Shown one piece after another: positions 34,201-42,656 of a stretch of 45,971 nt of DNA (position 1 is the stretch's first letter; each line of letters starts with the position of its first letter). The DNA is from Perkinsus marinus ATCC 50983. Lineage: Eukaryota; Perkinsozoa; Perkinsida; Perkinsidae. The notes beneath the pieces are model-generated. The model was not told the origin of the DNA. It saw nothing but the letters and a program-made list of their open reading frames with translations, and made no database searches. The position numbers were made by a program, and so were the translations under genes. The DNA lies in the NCBI RefSeq assembly GCF_000006405.1, contig NW_003214682.1, forward strand, positions 171,679 through 217,649, read 5' to 3'.

Positions 34201-34708
34201 TCGTGAAATATGTTTTTCACTGCTGTTTTTTCATACCACTACTAGAGTGAAGAAACTCCATTAATATGCTATTGAATATACAAAATCCGATGACATACGA
34301 GAAAAATTCTTGTTAGTTTCCCTACACGTTTCCTATATATTTCCCCGGCTCGTATATAAACTCCTATTTCTAGTGAGTAAACTTTCGAGCTCAGCAGCTG
34401 AGGAAAGCGAACACATATTTTAAAAATATCTACAACATCAAATATCGTAAAAATTTGGAAGACTAAAAAATACCCAAATAATAATTTCGAAATAAGAATT
34501 TTTTACTATTAAAAAAATTTCACTTCTCTCCAACAATAAGTAGCATTCCCATACCGTAAATCCTTCAAATCGGTCGAAACACCATCGTATTACTCATCGC
34601 AGTCATCTGCACTGTCAGAACTCGTTGACACGATCCACACTGGACTTGAGCCGTTCTTGTGGTTTCTCGTTGTGGAACCTTTTATATATATAAACAAATC
34701 CATAGTAG

Positions 34709-34764
<56 letters not shown>

Positions 34765-35959
34765 GTAATAGTAGTAGTGCCACGAATTTACTAGATTTCC
34801 TAATTTTCATATAAATTTTCAAAATTTCACTGAATTTTTTAGTAAATTCTATATAAATTTATCAAAAAAATGGCTCAACGCTCAAATAGTGTAGTAATAA
34901 AACTTCACTAAAATCACAAAAATATAATCATATTTTTCACCATACTACCACAGTGCCCTGTAGCGGTGTGCTTCCAATATGTGGTTGATCACCAGAGTTT
35001 TGATAACTAAACAAAAGTAAATACATATATAAACTGCCGATTCTAACAACAGTGAAGTTTCATGACCCGTTTTACGTGAAGTGGCGTAAATATGTTTTTC
35101 CGCGACCGCCGATAACACAATCGTGAACACTAGTGAAAAACATATTCCACGACTACTGCATATCACCGCGAATATCGCGTTTTTCACCGAGTTTTACGAC
35201 GCCACTTCACGTAAAACGGGTTGTGAAACCCCAATATTATCACACCACTTCACGTGAAACTCACTTACTAAAGAGTATATCAAAAATATGAAATACCCAA
35301 CAAGTTAAATTCCCCCGAAACGGGCAGGCGTATTAGTATTTCTGCTCATGCCACGCGCACGCATCGTCCAAGATTTAACCGGAAATATGAAATGCCTTCA
35401 AACTCACTAATTTCGAGCCGATGATCGTTCCCGTTGATTGAGTAACTCATTAACTGCCATATTCTCATCGCCGTTGTATTTATAAAGGGCCGCCTCTATC
35501 TCCTTATCAGAACCTTGCAATTAGTGAATTATTCACCACTGTGTAGGGAAAATACGCAGAAAAATTTTTCGGATAAAATTTCGGAAATTATACTCAGCTC
35601 AGCAGCTGAGGAAAGCGATTACGTATATTCCTACTCCAACACTGTATAGGAAACTCCTGAGCTCAGCAGCTGAGGAAAGCGATTACATATATTCCTACTC
35701 CAACACTGTATAGGAAACTCCTGAGCTCAGCAGCTGAGGAAAGCGATTACATATATTCCTACTCCAACACTGTATAGGAAACTCCTGAGCTCAGCAGCTG
35801 AGGAAAGCGATTACATATATTCCTACTCCAACACTGTTATTTTTCCAAAAATATTCCCCCTATAATAAAAGCGAGCACGACGTAATTGTTATTACTATTA
35901 GGGCATAGGAATCGTATCTGAGCAACTGTTTGTGTCGAGAAAGGCTTAGTAGTAACCAT
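28266..35959 (-). CDS. Type I metacaspase with CUE/UBA-like and zinc-finger N-terminus
   Basis: A caspase-fold cysteine peptidase cutting after Arg/Lys. Sixteen exons join in phase to 501 residues: 35959-35896, 35513-35408, 35006-34949, 34678-34594, 33600-33524, 33129-33067, 32618-32474, 32211-32138, 31725-31629, 31363-31269, 30881-30825, 30773-30662, 29912-29836, 29679-29589, 28884-28755, 28440-28266. Residues 9-45 are a CUE/UBA-like ubiquitin-binding helix bundle (FLCPN, YKYNGDENMAVNELL). Cys pairs 90/93, 115/118, 134/138 form an LSD1-type zinc finger. A Pro/Gln/Met linker (152-199) leads to p20: RALLIGINYY, catalytic His284 (FFHYSGHGSQQ) and Cys340 (MDCCHSGT). p10 has LFSGCDDAGTSAD and RPQLSS. 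The tail is basic, then hydrophobic Gly/Leu. Only 20 percent of the locus codes; most long introns hold A, B or satellite sequence. Confidence 0.95.
28470..28603. repeat. Family B element
   Basis: GGGGAATATGCACATGGTCA at the left and TTATTCCTCCAACACT at the right, with TTGGTTTCTGCACATTCCTG inside. It lies in metacaspase intron 15. Confidence 0.75.
28627..28733. repeat. Family A element
   Basis: ATGGAGTTTGTTCACCCTAC to CGTCGTGAAACTCCAAT. The core is shortened (GCATAGCGTTTTTTCGCG). It lies in metacaspase intron 15. Confidence 0.8.
28923..29049. repeat. Family A element, complete
   Basis: ATTGGAGTTTCTTCACC to ACGGATAAAACTCCAG with full core ATCACCGCGAATATCGCG. It lies in metacaspase intron 14. 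Confidence 0.85.
29210..29373. repeat. Family B element, complete
   Basis: GGTGTTAGGGAAAATACGCA to CCTACTCCAACACT, 164 bp, with CTGAGCTCAGCTGCTGAGGA inside. It directly abuts the next family A element with no bases between, in metacaspase intron 14. Confidence 0.8.
29374..29502. repeat. Family A element, complete
   Basis: TGGAGTTTCACCCGTTTTAC to GGTCAAGAAACTCCATT. The core CGCGATTTTATTCGCGG carries a small insertion. It lies in metacaspase intron 14. Confidence 0.85.
30151..30235. repeat. Family A element, diverged
   Basis: It keeps ACACCGCGAATATCGCGTTT and GCCACTTCACGTAAAACTCG. A second left-end-like fragment (ATGGAGTCTCACCCGTGATG) lies at 29988. Both are in metacaspase intron 12. Confidence 0.6.
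30354..30420 (+). ncRNA. tRNA-like sequence with inner hairpin
   Basis: A B-box-like TGTTCGAGTCC lies downstream of a hairpin (ACCTT TTCGG AAGGT). No acceptor stem forms. It lies in metacaspase intron 12, on the strand opposite to the gene. Confidence 0.25.
30897..31250. repeat. (AAC)n / (GTT)n microsatellite in a metacaspase intron
   Basis: About 350 bases of CAA-type repeats with CATATA and AAAAAC interruptions. A block of about 120 bases (starting near 31016 and again near 31136, each ending GGCAACACTAAC) is duplicated. It fills almost all of intron 10 (31268-30882), between the exon with catalytic His and the exons leading to catalytic Cys. The host transcript carries the GTT strand. Confidence 0.9.
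31751..31850. repeat. Family A element, 3' end lost
   Basis: It begins AGAGTATCTTCACCCTAGTG and holds a core ATCATCGCGAATATCTCAC. It lies in metacaspase intron 8. Confidence 0.7.
31905..31941 (+). ncRNA. tRNA minihelix-like hairpin with T-run
   Basis: TGTCCAGCCCGG and CCGGGTTGGACA pair over 12 bp (one G-T wobble) around an eight-base loop TTCGATCC, then five T follow. This is the acceptor-plus-T-arm half of a tRNA with no D or anticodon arm, ending in a Pol III-type terminator. It lies in metacaspase intron 8 on the opposite strand. Confidence 0.5.
32630..32729. repeat. Family A element
   Basis: GAGTTTAGCAATCC to GGTGAAGAAACTCCAAT, core ATATTCAACGCGGTGATATG. It overlaps none of the exons; it lies just before metacaspase exon 7 in intron 6. 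Confidence 0.75.
32739..32892. repeat. Family B element
   Basis: Starts near GAGGAATATATGATCGCTTT and ends GACCATGTGCATATTTCCTC followed by TCACACTG. It sits between two family A elements in metacaspase intron 6. Confidence 0.7.
32931..33061. repeat. Family A element, complete
   Basis: TTGGAGTTTCACAACCCG to AGGGTCAAGAAACTCCAT with core CGATATTCAACGCGGTGATA. It ends at the donor side of metacaspase intron 6, next to exon 6. Confidence 0.88.
34133..34262. repeat. Family A element
   Basis: AAAGTTTCACGATTACCCG to GAGTGAAGAAACTCCATT with core CGATATTCGCAGTGATATGC. It lies in metacaspase intron 4. Confidence 0.85.
34705..34782. repeat. (CTA)n microsatellite
   Basis: About 17 CTA/TAC repeats followed by AGTAATAGTAGTAGTGCC, which can fold back on the array. 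It lies in metacaspase intron 3. Confidence 0.85.
35052..35234. repeat. Two fused family A elements in inverted order
   Basis: Starts AGTGAAGTTTCATGACCCG and ends AACGGGTTGTGAAACCCCAAT. The right half holds the core (ATCACCGCGAATATCGCG). CACTTCACGTAAAACGGG near the right end mirrors CCCGTTTTACGTGAAGTG near the left end, giving a long hairpin. It lies in metacaspase intron 2. Confidence 0.8.
35593..35837 (-). repeat. 64-bp minisatellite, array 4 (4 copies)
   Basis: Four tandem units, same sequence as arrays 1-3, sense to the host, in intron 1 of the metacaspase gene (35895-35514). Confidence 0.9.
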
Positions 35960-35994
35960 TGATAAACAACAATGAGGAAGAATATAATGATTTT

Positions 35995-36102
35995 AATGGA
36001 GTTTCACGGGCGGCCCTAGTGATATGAAAAACACTGGTGGGAAATATATTTCACGACTACCGCGTTGAATATCGCGTTTTTCACTACACGTAAAACTCCA
36101 AC
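35995..36102. repeat. Family A element upstream of the metacaspase
   Basis: AATGGAGTTTCACGGGCGGC to ACACGTAAAACTCCAACA. It ends 36 bases before the metacaspase start codon on the minus strand, so it may lie in the promoter or 5' untranslated part. Confidence 0.82.
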
Positions 36103-36826
36103 ATTTAATTTACTATTAATTGTCGTGAGTATTGATGAACCAAACCCGTAGGAAATAAGTGGAATCTAATCCTATAACTCCTCTTACATCATCAACGACT
36201 AGCGCAGCTTGTGCTATTAGCTGAAGATATGAATGGAAGTGAAATAATACAAAATGAGGATACGAACCTAGAAGATCTCAGCTGAGATCACCACATTAAT
36301 TTCTATTTAATTCACTATTGAAGATTCAACACTTTTAATCTCAGCACTCGAGTGCAGTGCTGCAAAGAAATGTTCGCTCTCCTCAGCTGAGCTCAATAGC
36401 TTCCTCACTAATCATAGAATTTCACATACGACTTGGAAGAGTATATACGATAAGTGTATTGAAACTAACAAGGATCCTCCAAAATTTCATCAGAATTTTC
36501 ATATTCTCACCAACACATGTGATGGAGCATGTACATATTTTACCACACTGCTCGAGTGCATGAGTGTATAATACCCAACAATTGAGGCACTCGAAAACAA
36601 GGTGTTTGTTCAGGGTAGAGGCGAATATCCGGCCCGGCAGACCTAACTCGACCCTTCTAAGGCCGTCAAAGCTGCACTACATAATCGACAAACCCCACCC
36701 TCGAAACTCAACTTTCCAACCCGTGAGATTCGAAACTGTCATTGGTGTTGGGAATCGGGCGCGCGCTATCGACAATTATGAAACCTCAGCTTTCAATTTG
36801 TATAACGGCTCGTCAGCCGTCCGAAC
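36103..36826. other. Intergenic with one complete B element
   Basis: No gene is supported; the open frames at 36357-36563 and 36564-36893 cover the B element and the retrotransposon remnant. The B element (36357-36550) is listed separately. Confidence 0.5.
36357..36550 (+). repeat. Family B element with 10-bp target duplication
   Basis: It runs from GTGCTGCAAAGAAATGTTCG to CATATTTTACCACACTG, 194 bp. The same ten bases CTCGAGTGCA lie directly on both sides (36347-36356 and 36551-36560). This is the clearest sign in the window that B moved as a transposon. Confidence 0.85.
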
Positions 36827-37087
36827 TCAGCAGGTGCCGTCGATAGTGGCACGCTGCAAGAATAGACAATCGTCCAGAACTGTACTCGATTGAACGACCT
36901 CCATCCGTTCAAGGTTTTGGAGCTCTGGACGCTGCCTATTCAAGCCTCCCCTCACCAATTCCCAATATAAACATTCAGACTCAACAAACTTTCCGTTTAA
37001 CAACATATCTTGCAAGTTTTGGCTTACAACTGTTCCGTCTCTCTTCCGATACCCATCATAAGCATTGTGAGCGTTCTTGGAAAGCAA
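36827..37087 (-). pseudogene. Possible downstream part of the BEL/Pao remnant
   Basis: The frame has SECLYWELVRGGLNRQRPEL and LERMEVVQSSTVLDDCLF, which loosely resemble the linker before the integrase of BEL/Pao elements (a line such as L...G.LR..GRL). It follows the RNase H frame in the same direction after a stop and about 140 bases of shifted frame. Weak call. Confidence 0.3.
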
Positions 37088-37229
37088 GAACTTCTCTCAA
37101 CTCTTCTGTATTATCGCCTATAGCACATACCTCCGCTAGCCATCGTTCCTCCAGTTGTCACTGGTTGTTTTATCTCTCTGAAACTCCTTTCAAGCTCAAC
37201 CCCGTGGACCCGTCTAAGACTATATTCTG

Positions 37230-38087
37230 TTATCTCCTCCAACTCTCGTATGTCCGAAATTCGGGACCATTGATGACTGATTTATCAAAGGAGACAATCG
37301 AGTCAGCATCAATGACTTGAATTACTTGTTTCCACGAAGGGGAATCATCTCTCAATGGTGTGCCAAGCGGTCTCGTCAACCGATCAGAAACATTATATTG
37401 AGAAGGGATATGACGAAATTGCAAATCAATATTAGGACGACATTCAATAATATCAGAACATGTAGACTTAATTGCGAGTAACCTAGTAAGCTCTGGCTCA
37501 GGCAATCGTGAGCACACCTTCTGGCCGTGGCCTGGTAAGACTGCTCTCAAACGGAATAATGTAATACTACTATCACCGAGGATGACAGACCTCGTGACTT
37601 TGGATCTCGATGCCATGACAATGCTATACAACTGCTCAACACCGAGGCGCATTGCTTCCAATTCTCTCCTGGGAATCGTGCCTCCCGGAGTCACACTAAA
37701 GTTAGCGGGGAGACGCGCACCCGGGCCGACTCGAATATCAATAGCAATGCAGGCCTCAGAGGCATCGACGAAAACAAATAAGGTAGACACATAAAGATAG
37801 CGAGGGTGGAGAATACAATCAGATTGCAGGAATGAGTTACATGCAGTAATGGTACTCAATATAATAGATGCCGTCTCCTCGTCCACAATGTCGGTACCGT
37901 CTCCGAAGTCCTTCCTCCTCTGTTTCACTCGCTCATGAGCCAGCCGAGCCGACCATCTGAGCTCCAAGGACACTTCCGCGAAAAGACCCATGGGGTCGAA
38001 GAACTTGCCAAATGCTGATCTCAGGGCAGACTCCGTGACTTCGGACTCCTTCGCCAATTCTATTTGCCGCAACCGCACATCGATCAC
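37230..38087 (-). pseudogene. BEL/Pao retrotransposon fragment (RT end and RNase H)
   Basis: A 285-codon frame. Its start (GKFFDPMGLFAEVSLELRW) matches the region just after the reverse transcriptase in BEL/Pao elements (FDPLGL). An RNase H-like domain follows with VFVDASEACIA, RRELEAMRLGVEQL, ILGDSSITLFRL and IPSQYNVSDRLTR, so the acidic residues D-E-D-D are all present. A TGA lies just upstream and a stop follows YESWRR. Gag, protease, the polymerase core and integrase are not found in frame, and no long terminal repeats are seen. A broken copy. Confidence 0.78.
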
Positions 38088-38645
38088 GTCAATTCACTCG
38101 CCACAGAGCCAGTCGTAACCAAGCTACACAAGTTCGACAGTGTCAAATTGACACCTTCTCAGATGTTACATTCACGTTTGCCAGAGTGACATTCAACTTT
38201 GTCAATAAACGATCAGTTTGTCAATACACGTTTAAGTTTGGCAATAAACGCAAAAGTTTGACAATAAACGCTCAAGCATGATGTTAAACTTAAAAGTTCT
38301 TACGTTTTGTGGTGGTCGACACAACTATTGTCAATAATATTCTTATGCCGTAGCCAAAGCATTATGCTCCATTAGCCGACCCACACTGTGTGCGCCACTG
38401 TAACCATAGCGTTCAAAATGCTGCATCTACGTTCATCTCTCAAGTAGGAGTAACTGTGAATGATTATCCTTGCCCCATTGATGTAACCTGCACCCTCGAG
38501 CAATCAGTTATACCTCCACACGGTCGAACGCATATATAATATGTTTTTTGTGCCTGGATTAGCTTCGGTGGAGAGTTACCTCTGACACTCACCACAGTGG
38601 AAGACGAGATAACGCATCTCGTTGTCCACATTTCCTCCCAACCAA
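38088..38645. other. Decayed short tandem repeats related to the foldback arms
   Basis: Between about 38126 and 38300 the motif GTTTGNCAATAAACG recurs at roughly 21-22-base spacing. The rest has no recognised feature. Confidence 0.5.
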
Positions 38646-39278
38646 CTACACCATTTCCCGTGCAAGTTTGACGAGTGAGCAGACAAGAATGACAATGTTA
38701 CCATCAAGAGTGACAATGAGAATCCAAGTTTGTCACAATTGAAATCTGTTACAATCAAGTTTGACTTTGAGAATTCAAGTATGTCACAATCGAGATATGT
38801 TACCATCAAGATTGACAATGAAAATCCAAGTTTGTCAAAATTCAATCATGTTACAACCAAGTTTGACAGTGAGAATTCATGTTTGACACCGGCAGAATAT
38901 ATCACAATCAAGAATGACAATAAACCATACAAGTTTGACAATACGCAGTCAAACATGAATTCTCACTGTCAATTTGACAGTGTCAAACTTGGTTGTAGGT
39001 GAGGAAACAAGTGTCAAACATGGATTCTCACTGTCAATCTTGATTGTTACATAATTGAACTTTGACAAACTTGGATTTTCATTGTCAATCTTGATGCCAT
39101 CAAGAGAACTCAAGTTGATGGTAACATATCTCGATTGTGACTTACTTGATTTCTCAAAGTCAAACTTGCTTGTAACAGATTTCAATTGTGACAAACTTGG
39201 ATTCTCATTGTCACTCTTGATGGTAACATTGTCATTCTTGTCTACTCACTTGTCAAACTTGCGCGGGAAATGGTGTAG
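38646..39278. repeat. Foldback element with about 250-bp inverted arms
   Basis: The left arm (38646 to about 38890) starts CTACACCATTTCCCG and the right arm (about 39010 to 39278) ends CGGGAAATGGTGTAG; the arms are complementary with scattered differences and one insertion near 39100. Each arm is itself built of about 51-bp units (CAAGTTTGACAATGAGAA-type). Because 51 is a multiple of three, both strands show long repetitive open frames (17-residue VTIKxDxENxS repeats), which I treat as a by-product. Confidence 0.85.
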
Positions 39279-39899
39279 TGAAGACTACTGTTCCCTGGGG
39301 TTCGTTAGAGAGCTCAGGGCACAAATTGCCCTTCCAGCGATCGCATAGCAGATCAACACGTCCAACTGCACATGCGTGCAGAACTCCTGTGGATCCAGGG
39401 TGTGAACACCCTGTGAGGCTGATAGCTCAATCCTACTCCTCCAATGCCGAGCAAGATTCTCTGTTCGTCAGGTTGTACTCCCGCATCACAAATTTTGGTA
39501 GTTATGTATTGTTGCCTTCCCATTACCCATCCGAATCCTGAGAGCTCGAGCCCTAAATGTCCCACTTTCTAGCCTCGGCGCACCGTTTCACGCTTGTTGT
39601 CTGCATCGTTGTCTCCTGATGCTGTCTTTATAAATACCAAATCCACGGCGTTAAATGGCGTGTTTGACGATCTGTGACCTCAGTGCCTTATACCCTCACC
39701 TTATATCATCATCTTTTCTGCTGGCTCACCTAGGGAAGACGAGTATATCTTCCAGTCATCGCATTCGGCGTGCCAAGATGGCGCACAAGTTCATACGTGC
39801 GACGTGGCCCGCACTCGTGACGCGATCGATTTCGTTGTAGCATAGAAGGAGCTCATTATAGAATATTAATCAGTCAAGTAAAGTAATCTGACCGTTATT
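39279..39899. other. Intergenic upstream of the secreted gene pair
   Basis: No gene supported. Open frames here lack motifs and splice partners. Confidence 0.4.
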
Positions 39900-40572
39900 A
39901 TGCTACACTCTCTAACCCTCATTGCTGCTCTGTTCATCGGCAGCTGTGCTCATGATGAAGCTGATCTGTCGTTGGCTATATCAAATGACGTTCCGTGAGT
40001 TCTCCCACTCGTTTTTACGGCATTCTGTTTTCGGTAGGTATAACAGCATGGAGAATTACAAGAGCTTAACAGCATTGGGTGAGAGGCTCCAACTAAATGA
40101 AGATATGATTATCATATTATGATAGGTGATCCGTCATTGTATGAACGCCCCGTTGGTTCGTGTACAGTTAGCGGAGGCGTGCTTCATGATTGCCGTTGCA
40201 GCACGAGAGCCGAAGTAGCTATCGTCGGCTTAGTACGAATATATCTCGATATTTCTCGCAGTGAAGCGTTCTTCTCAGAATGGCACGAACGTGGTGGTAT
40301 TCGTCTGTGGGCTAACATGCGGTAGAAGAATTTTAAGAGAAGCTGATGGCGTGGGAGCTCTAGGAGGACATCATGGAGGAGTTTGCCACTCCTCCTCACT
40401 TGGCCCGACTGCATGTCGATCAGGGCGTTGCTGCGTTACGCCCAACCCCGTGAGTGATAGTGATGCTGATGATTTCATGAGCTGAGATTCTCATCCATCT
40501 TAGAAATGTCTACCTCCTATGCTCGCCGTCGCCATGGGGGAATACGGCACTATATGCATGTATAAGAAGTGA
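39900..40572 (+). pseudogene. Secreted Cys-rich protein gene, copy 1, frameshifted
   Basis: Exons 39900-39994, 40038-40078, 40126-40449 and 40504-40572 match copy 2 exon for exon. It starts MLHSLTLIAALFIGSCAHDE (signal peptide) and ends MGEYGTICMYKK. Exon 3 has one base more than the copy 2 exon allows: after YLDIS near 40258 the frame must shift by one to reach VVVFVCGLTCGRRILREAD. The 47-base intron 2 contains in-frame stops and clear GTGAGA and AG ends. Either it is a recent pseudogene, or the extra base is an assembly error, or an unseen intron restores the frame. Function unknown. Confidence 0.7.
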
Positions 40573-41205
40573 AGATCACCTCGAACACCATCTTCGGGTG
40601 TTACCATCTTCAAGTGACGCCCTTTTTTACGATGTGATCTGTCAATCCATTTTTACAATACACAATCACTCTGTGTGCTGCACGACATGGATATCCACTC
40701 AGTTTTTCAGCCCTCATAGGCTTCAAATGGGGATAAACTATCTCTTTTTTTGTACGCGAGATTGTCCCATTTGTTGAGGAAAGATAGAGACAAGTTATGT
40801 CTGTGCTGCATCCGATCTACGACTTTGATATGTATAACCTATTACGCAATTCCTATTATCTAAGTTAATGCTTCGAATATTCTGAGTAGCTTAGGAGTAC
40901 GTACTTGGGTTTCAATCTCCGATTTTTTCAATCATCATCATTTTTCTGCTTTACTGGTAAGACTGTTGATTTGCACGGCACTCACTGGTTTGACTGCATC
41001 GACAGCTTCCCCCGGAGAGTGACCCTTGGCTGCAGGAAGGGTTGGTACCGGCAAAGCCGATTCACTCTTCATATTCCGCACGGAACTATGTTCTGAGCGC
41101 ACTCCCTGCTTATTGTCCGGGTTACAACTGTATCGATCAACAAAGCCAAGTAGTCGCCCGATAATATAAGACTCATCAGGCGAGTTGATTACTTTAATCA
41201 TCCCA
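40573..41205. other. Spacer between the duplicated secreted genes
   Basis: No gene supported. The first ~60 bases keep similarity to the 3' flank of copy 2 (TCACCTCGAACACC against TCATCTCGAAGAGC), so the duplication unit extended past the stop codon. Confidence 0.5.
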
Positions 41206-41881
41206 ATGCTCCACTCCTTGACTCTCATCGCTTCTCTATTCATCGGTAGCTGTGCTTATGATGAAACCGCCCTATCGTTGGCTATATCAAATGATCCGTG
41301 AGTTCTCCTACTCCTTTGCTTGCAACAATCCTTTCTCGATAGGTATGCCACCGTGGGAGAATACGAAAGCTTAGCTGTTTCGAGTGGGATGCTCCAACTG
41401 AAGGGCGTTATAATTGATGAGCCTCAGGTCCATTGTACGAGCGCCCCAGTGGTTCGTGTACAGCCAGCGGGACCATGCTCTTTTACTGTTACTGCCAAGG
41501 AGGCGAAGATGCTGTTGGTGGCATTGTAAACCCCCACCTCGACGTTTCTGTGATGAAATATTCTTCCCAGGACGGAGGGAAAGTATTGGCATTCGTCTGT
41601 GCTCCATCATGCGGTAGAAGGACTTTGAGAGAAGCTGATGATAGCATCAGACTGTTGGGAGGAAAAGGGGGAAGTTGCCCGGCCTCCGCACTGGGTCGGA
41701 CTGAGTGTCGATCAGGGCGGTGCTTCGTCGTGCCTAACCCCGTGAGTGATGATGATGTTGCCGAGTTGACAATGCCAACTTCACTTTGTGGATTATTGTT
41801 TGAGAATTTCAGGGATGCCCATCAGGCATGTACGGCTATAACATGGGGGACTTCGGTGCTATATGCATGTATAAGAAGTGA
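41206..41881 (+). CDS. Secreted Cys-rich protein gene, copy 2, intact
   Basis: Exons 41206-41297, 41343-41383, 41428-41741 and 41813-41881 join in phase to 171 residues. The signal peptide is MLHSLTLIASLFIGSCA. The mature protein has spaced cysteines (FYCYCQGG, FVCAPSCGRR, GGSCPAS, ECRSGRC, GCPSG, AIC), fitting a disulphide-bonded extracellular protein. Introns are 45, 44 and 71 bases. No known domain recognised. The pair arose by tandem duplication of about 1.3 kb, as both signal peptide and last exon (ICMYKK) are nearly identical. Being secreted, cysteine-rich and lineage-specific it could act at the cell surface or outside the cell; nothing in the sequence says how. Confidence 0.77.
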
Positions 41882-42477
41882 TGGTCATCTCGAAGAGCTC
41901 ACCTCCAGATCATCATTCTGGAGTATCCCATCTCGAAGTGGCGTCCTTCTCTCTATGTGCTATGTCAATCTGTTGGCACAGTCAGTCCGTCAGTCTTCCC
42001 ACGTTTTTTCACTCAATCCGTCAGTCTTCATAGGTTCGTTTGCTCGTGATGGTATTTTCCGACTCTGTCCTCCTCGTGAACATATGTGAACTGTGAAGTT
42101 CACAGGTATATCGTTCGAATCGTGCTACGATCGTGATATATCAGTTGACTTCCTCTTTAGTATATTCCTGATCGGACTTGTTGAGAGCCCGTGAAACTAC
42201 GGGTTGAGTCTGCGATGCGTACGATTAACGATTCTGTTCTGTGAAGCATATCATGAGGTTCGTAATTTCGGAGCTCTTCATGCGCCAAACATCTTACCTC
42301 CTTCGGTGGTTCACACTTGGAATTTGATTTTCCGATTTCTTCTGATATTTAGTCACCAAAGGAGTGAATGTTGGGTTGCACAAGAGTTAGTTATCGATAG
42401 CTCTTCCAAGAGAATGACCGTTCAAGAGTCAGTGAACGATGGAACTAGCCGCAACGTCGCTCAGCTGTGTCGGACGA

Positions 42478-42606
42478 TAGGCATATGGTCAACTAATGTG
42501 TCGGTGACAAAATGGAAATTTTGGAAATTCTTGTTAGTTTCTGGGCACTTCTGGCCGCCTTCGTATATGAACCCTTAGGGAAAGCGAACATAGTCTATCC
42601 CACACT
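42478..42606. repeat. Family B element, diverged
   Basis: GATAGGCATATGGTCAACTA to AGTCTATCCCACACTG with TGGAAATTTTGGAAATTCTT inside. It is the only B copy seen to the right of 36.6 kb. Confidence 0.65.
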
Positions 42607-42656
42607 GTCGCTTACTGAGCAACACTAAGTGAATTGCTTGGATCACGCGTTGAGCT

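Noticed and set aside
36564-36893. 109-codon frame on the + strand
   Set aside because: It is antisense to the retrotransposon-like frame and has no motif.
38576-39348. Several 80-97 codon frames with repeated VTIKxDxEN or its mirror
   Set aside because: They arise from the 51-bp periodic foldback arms on both strands and have no start context or domain.
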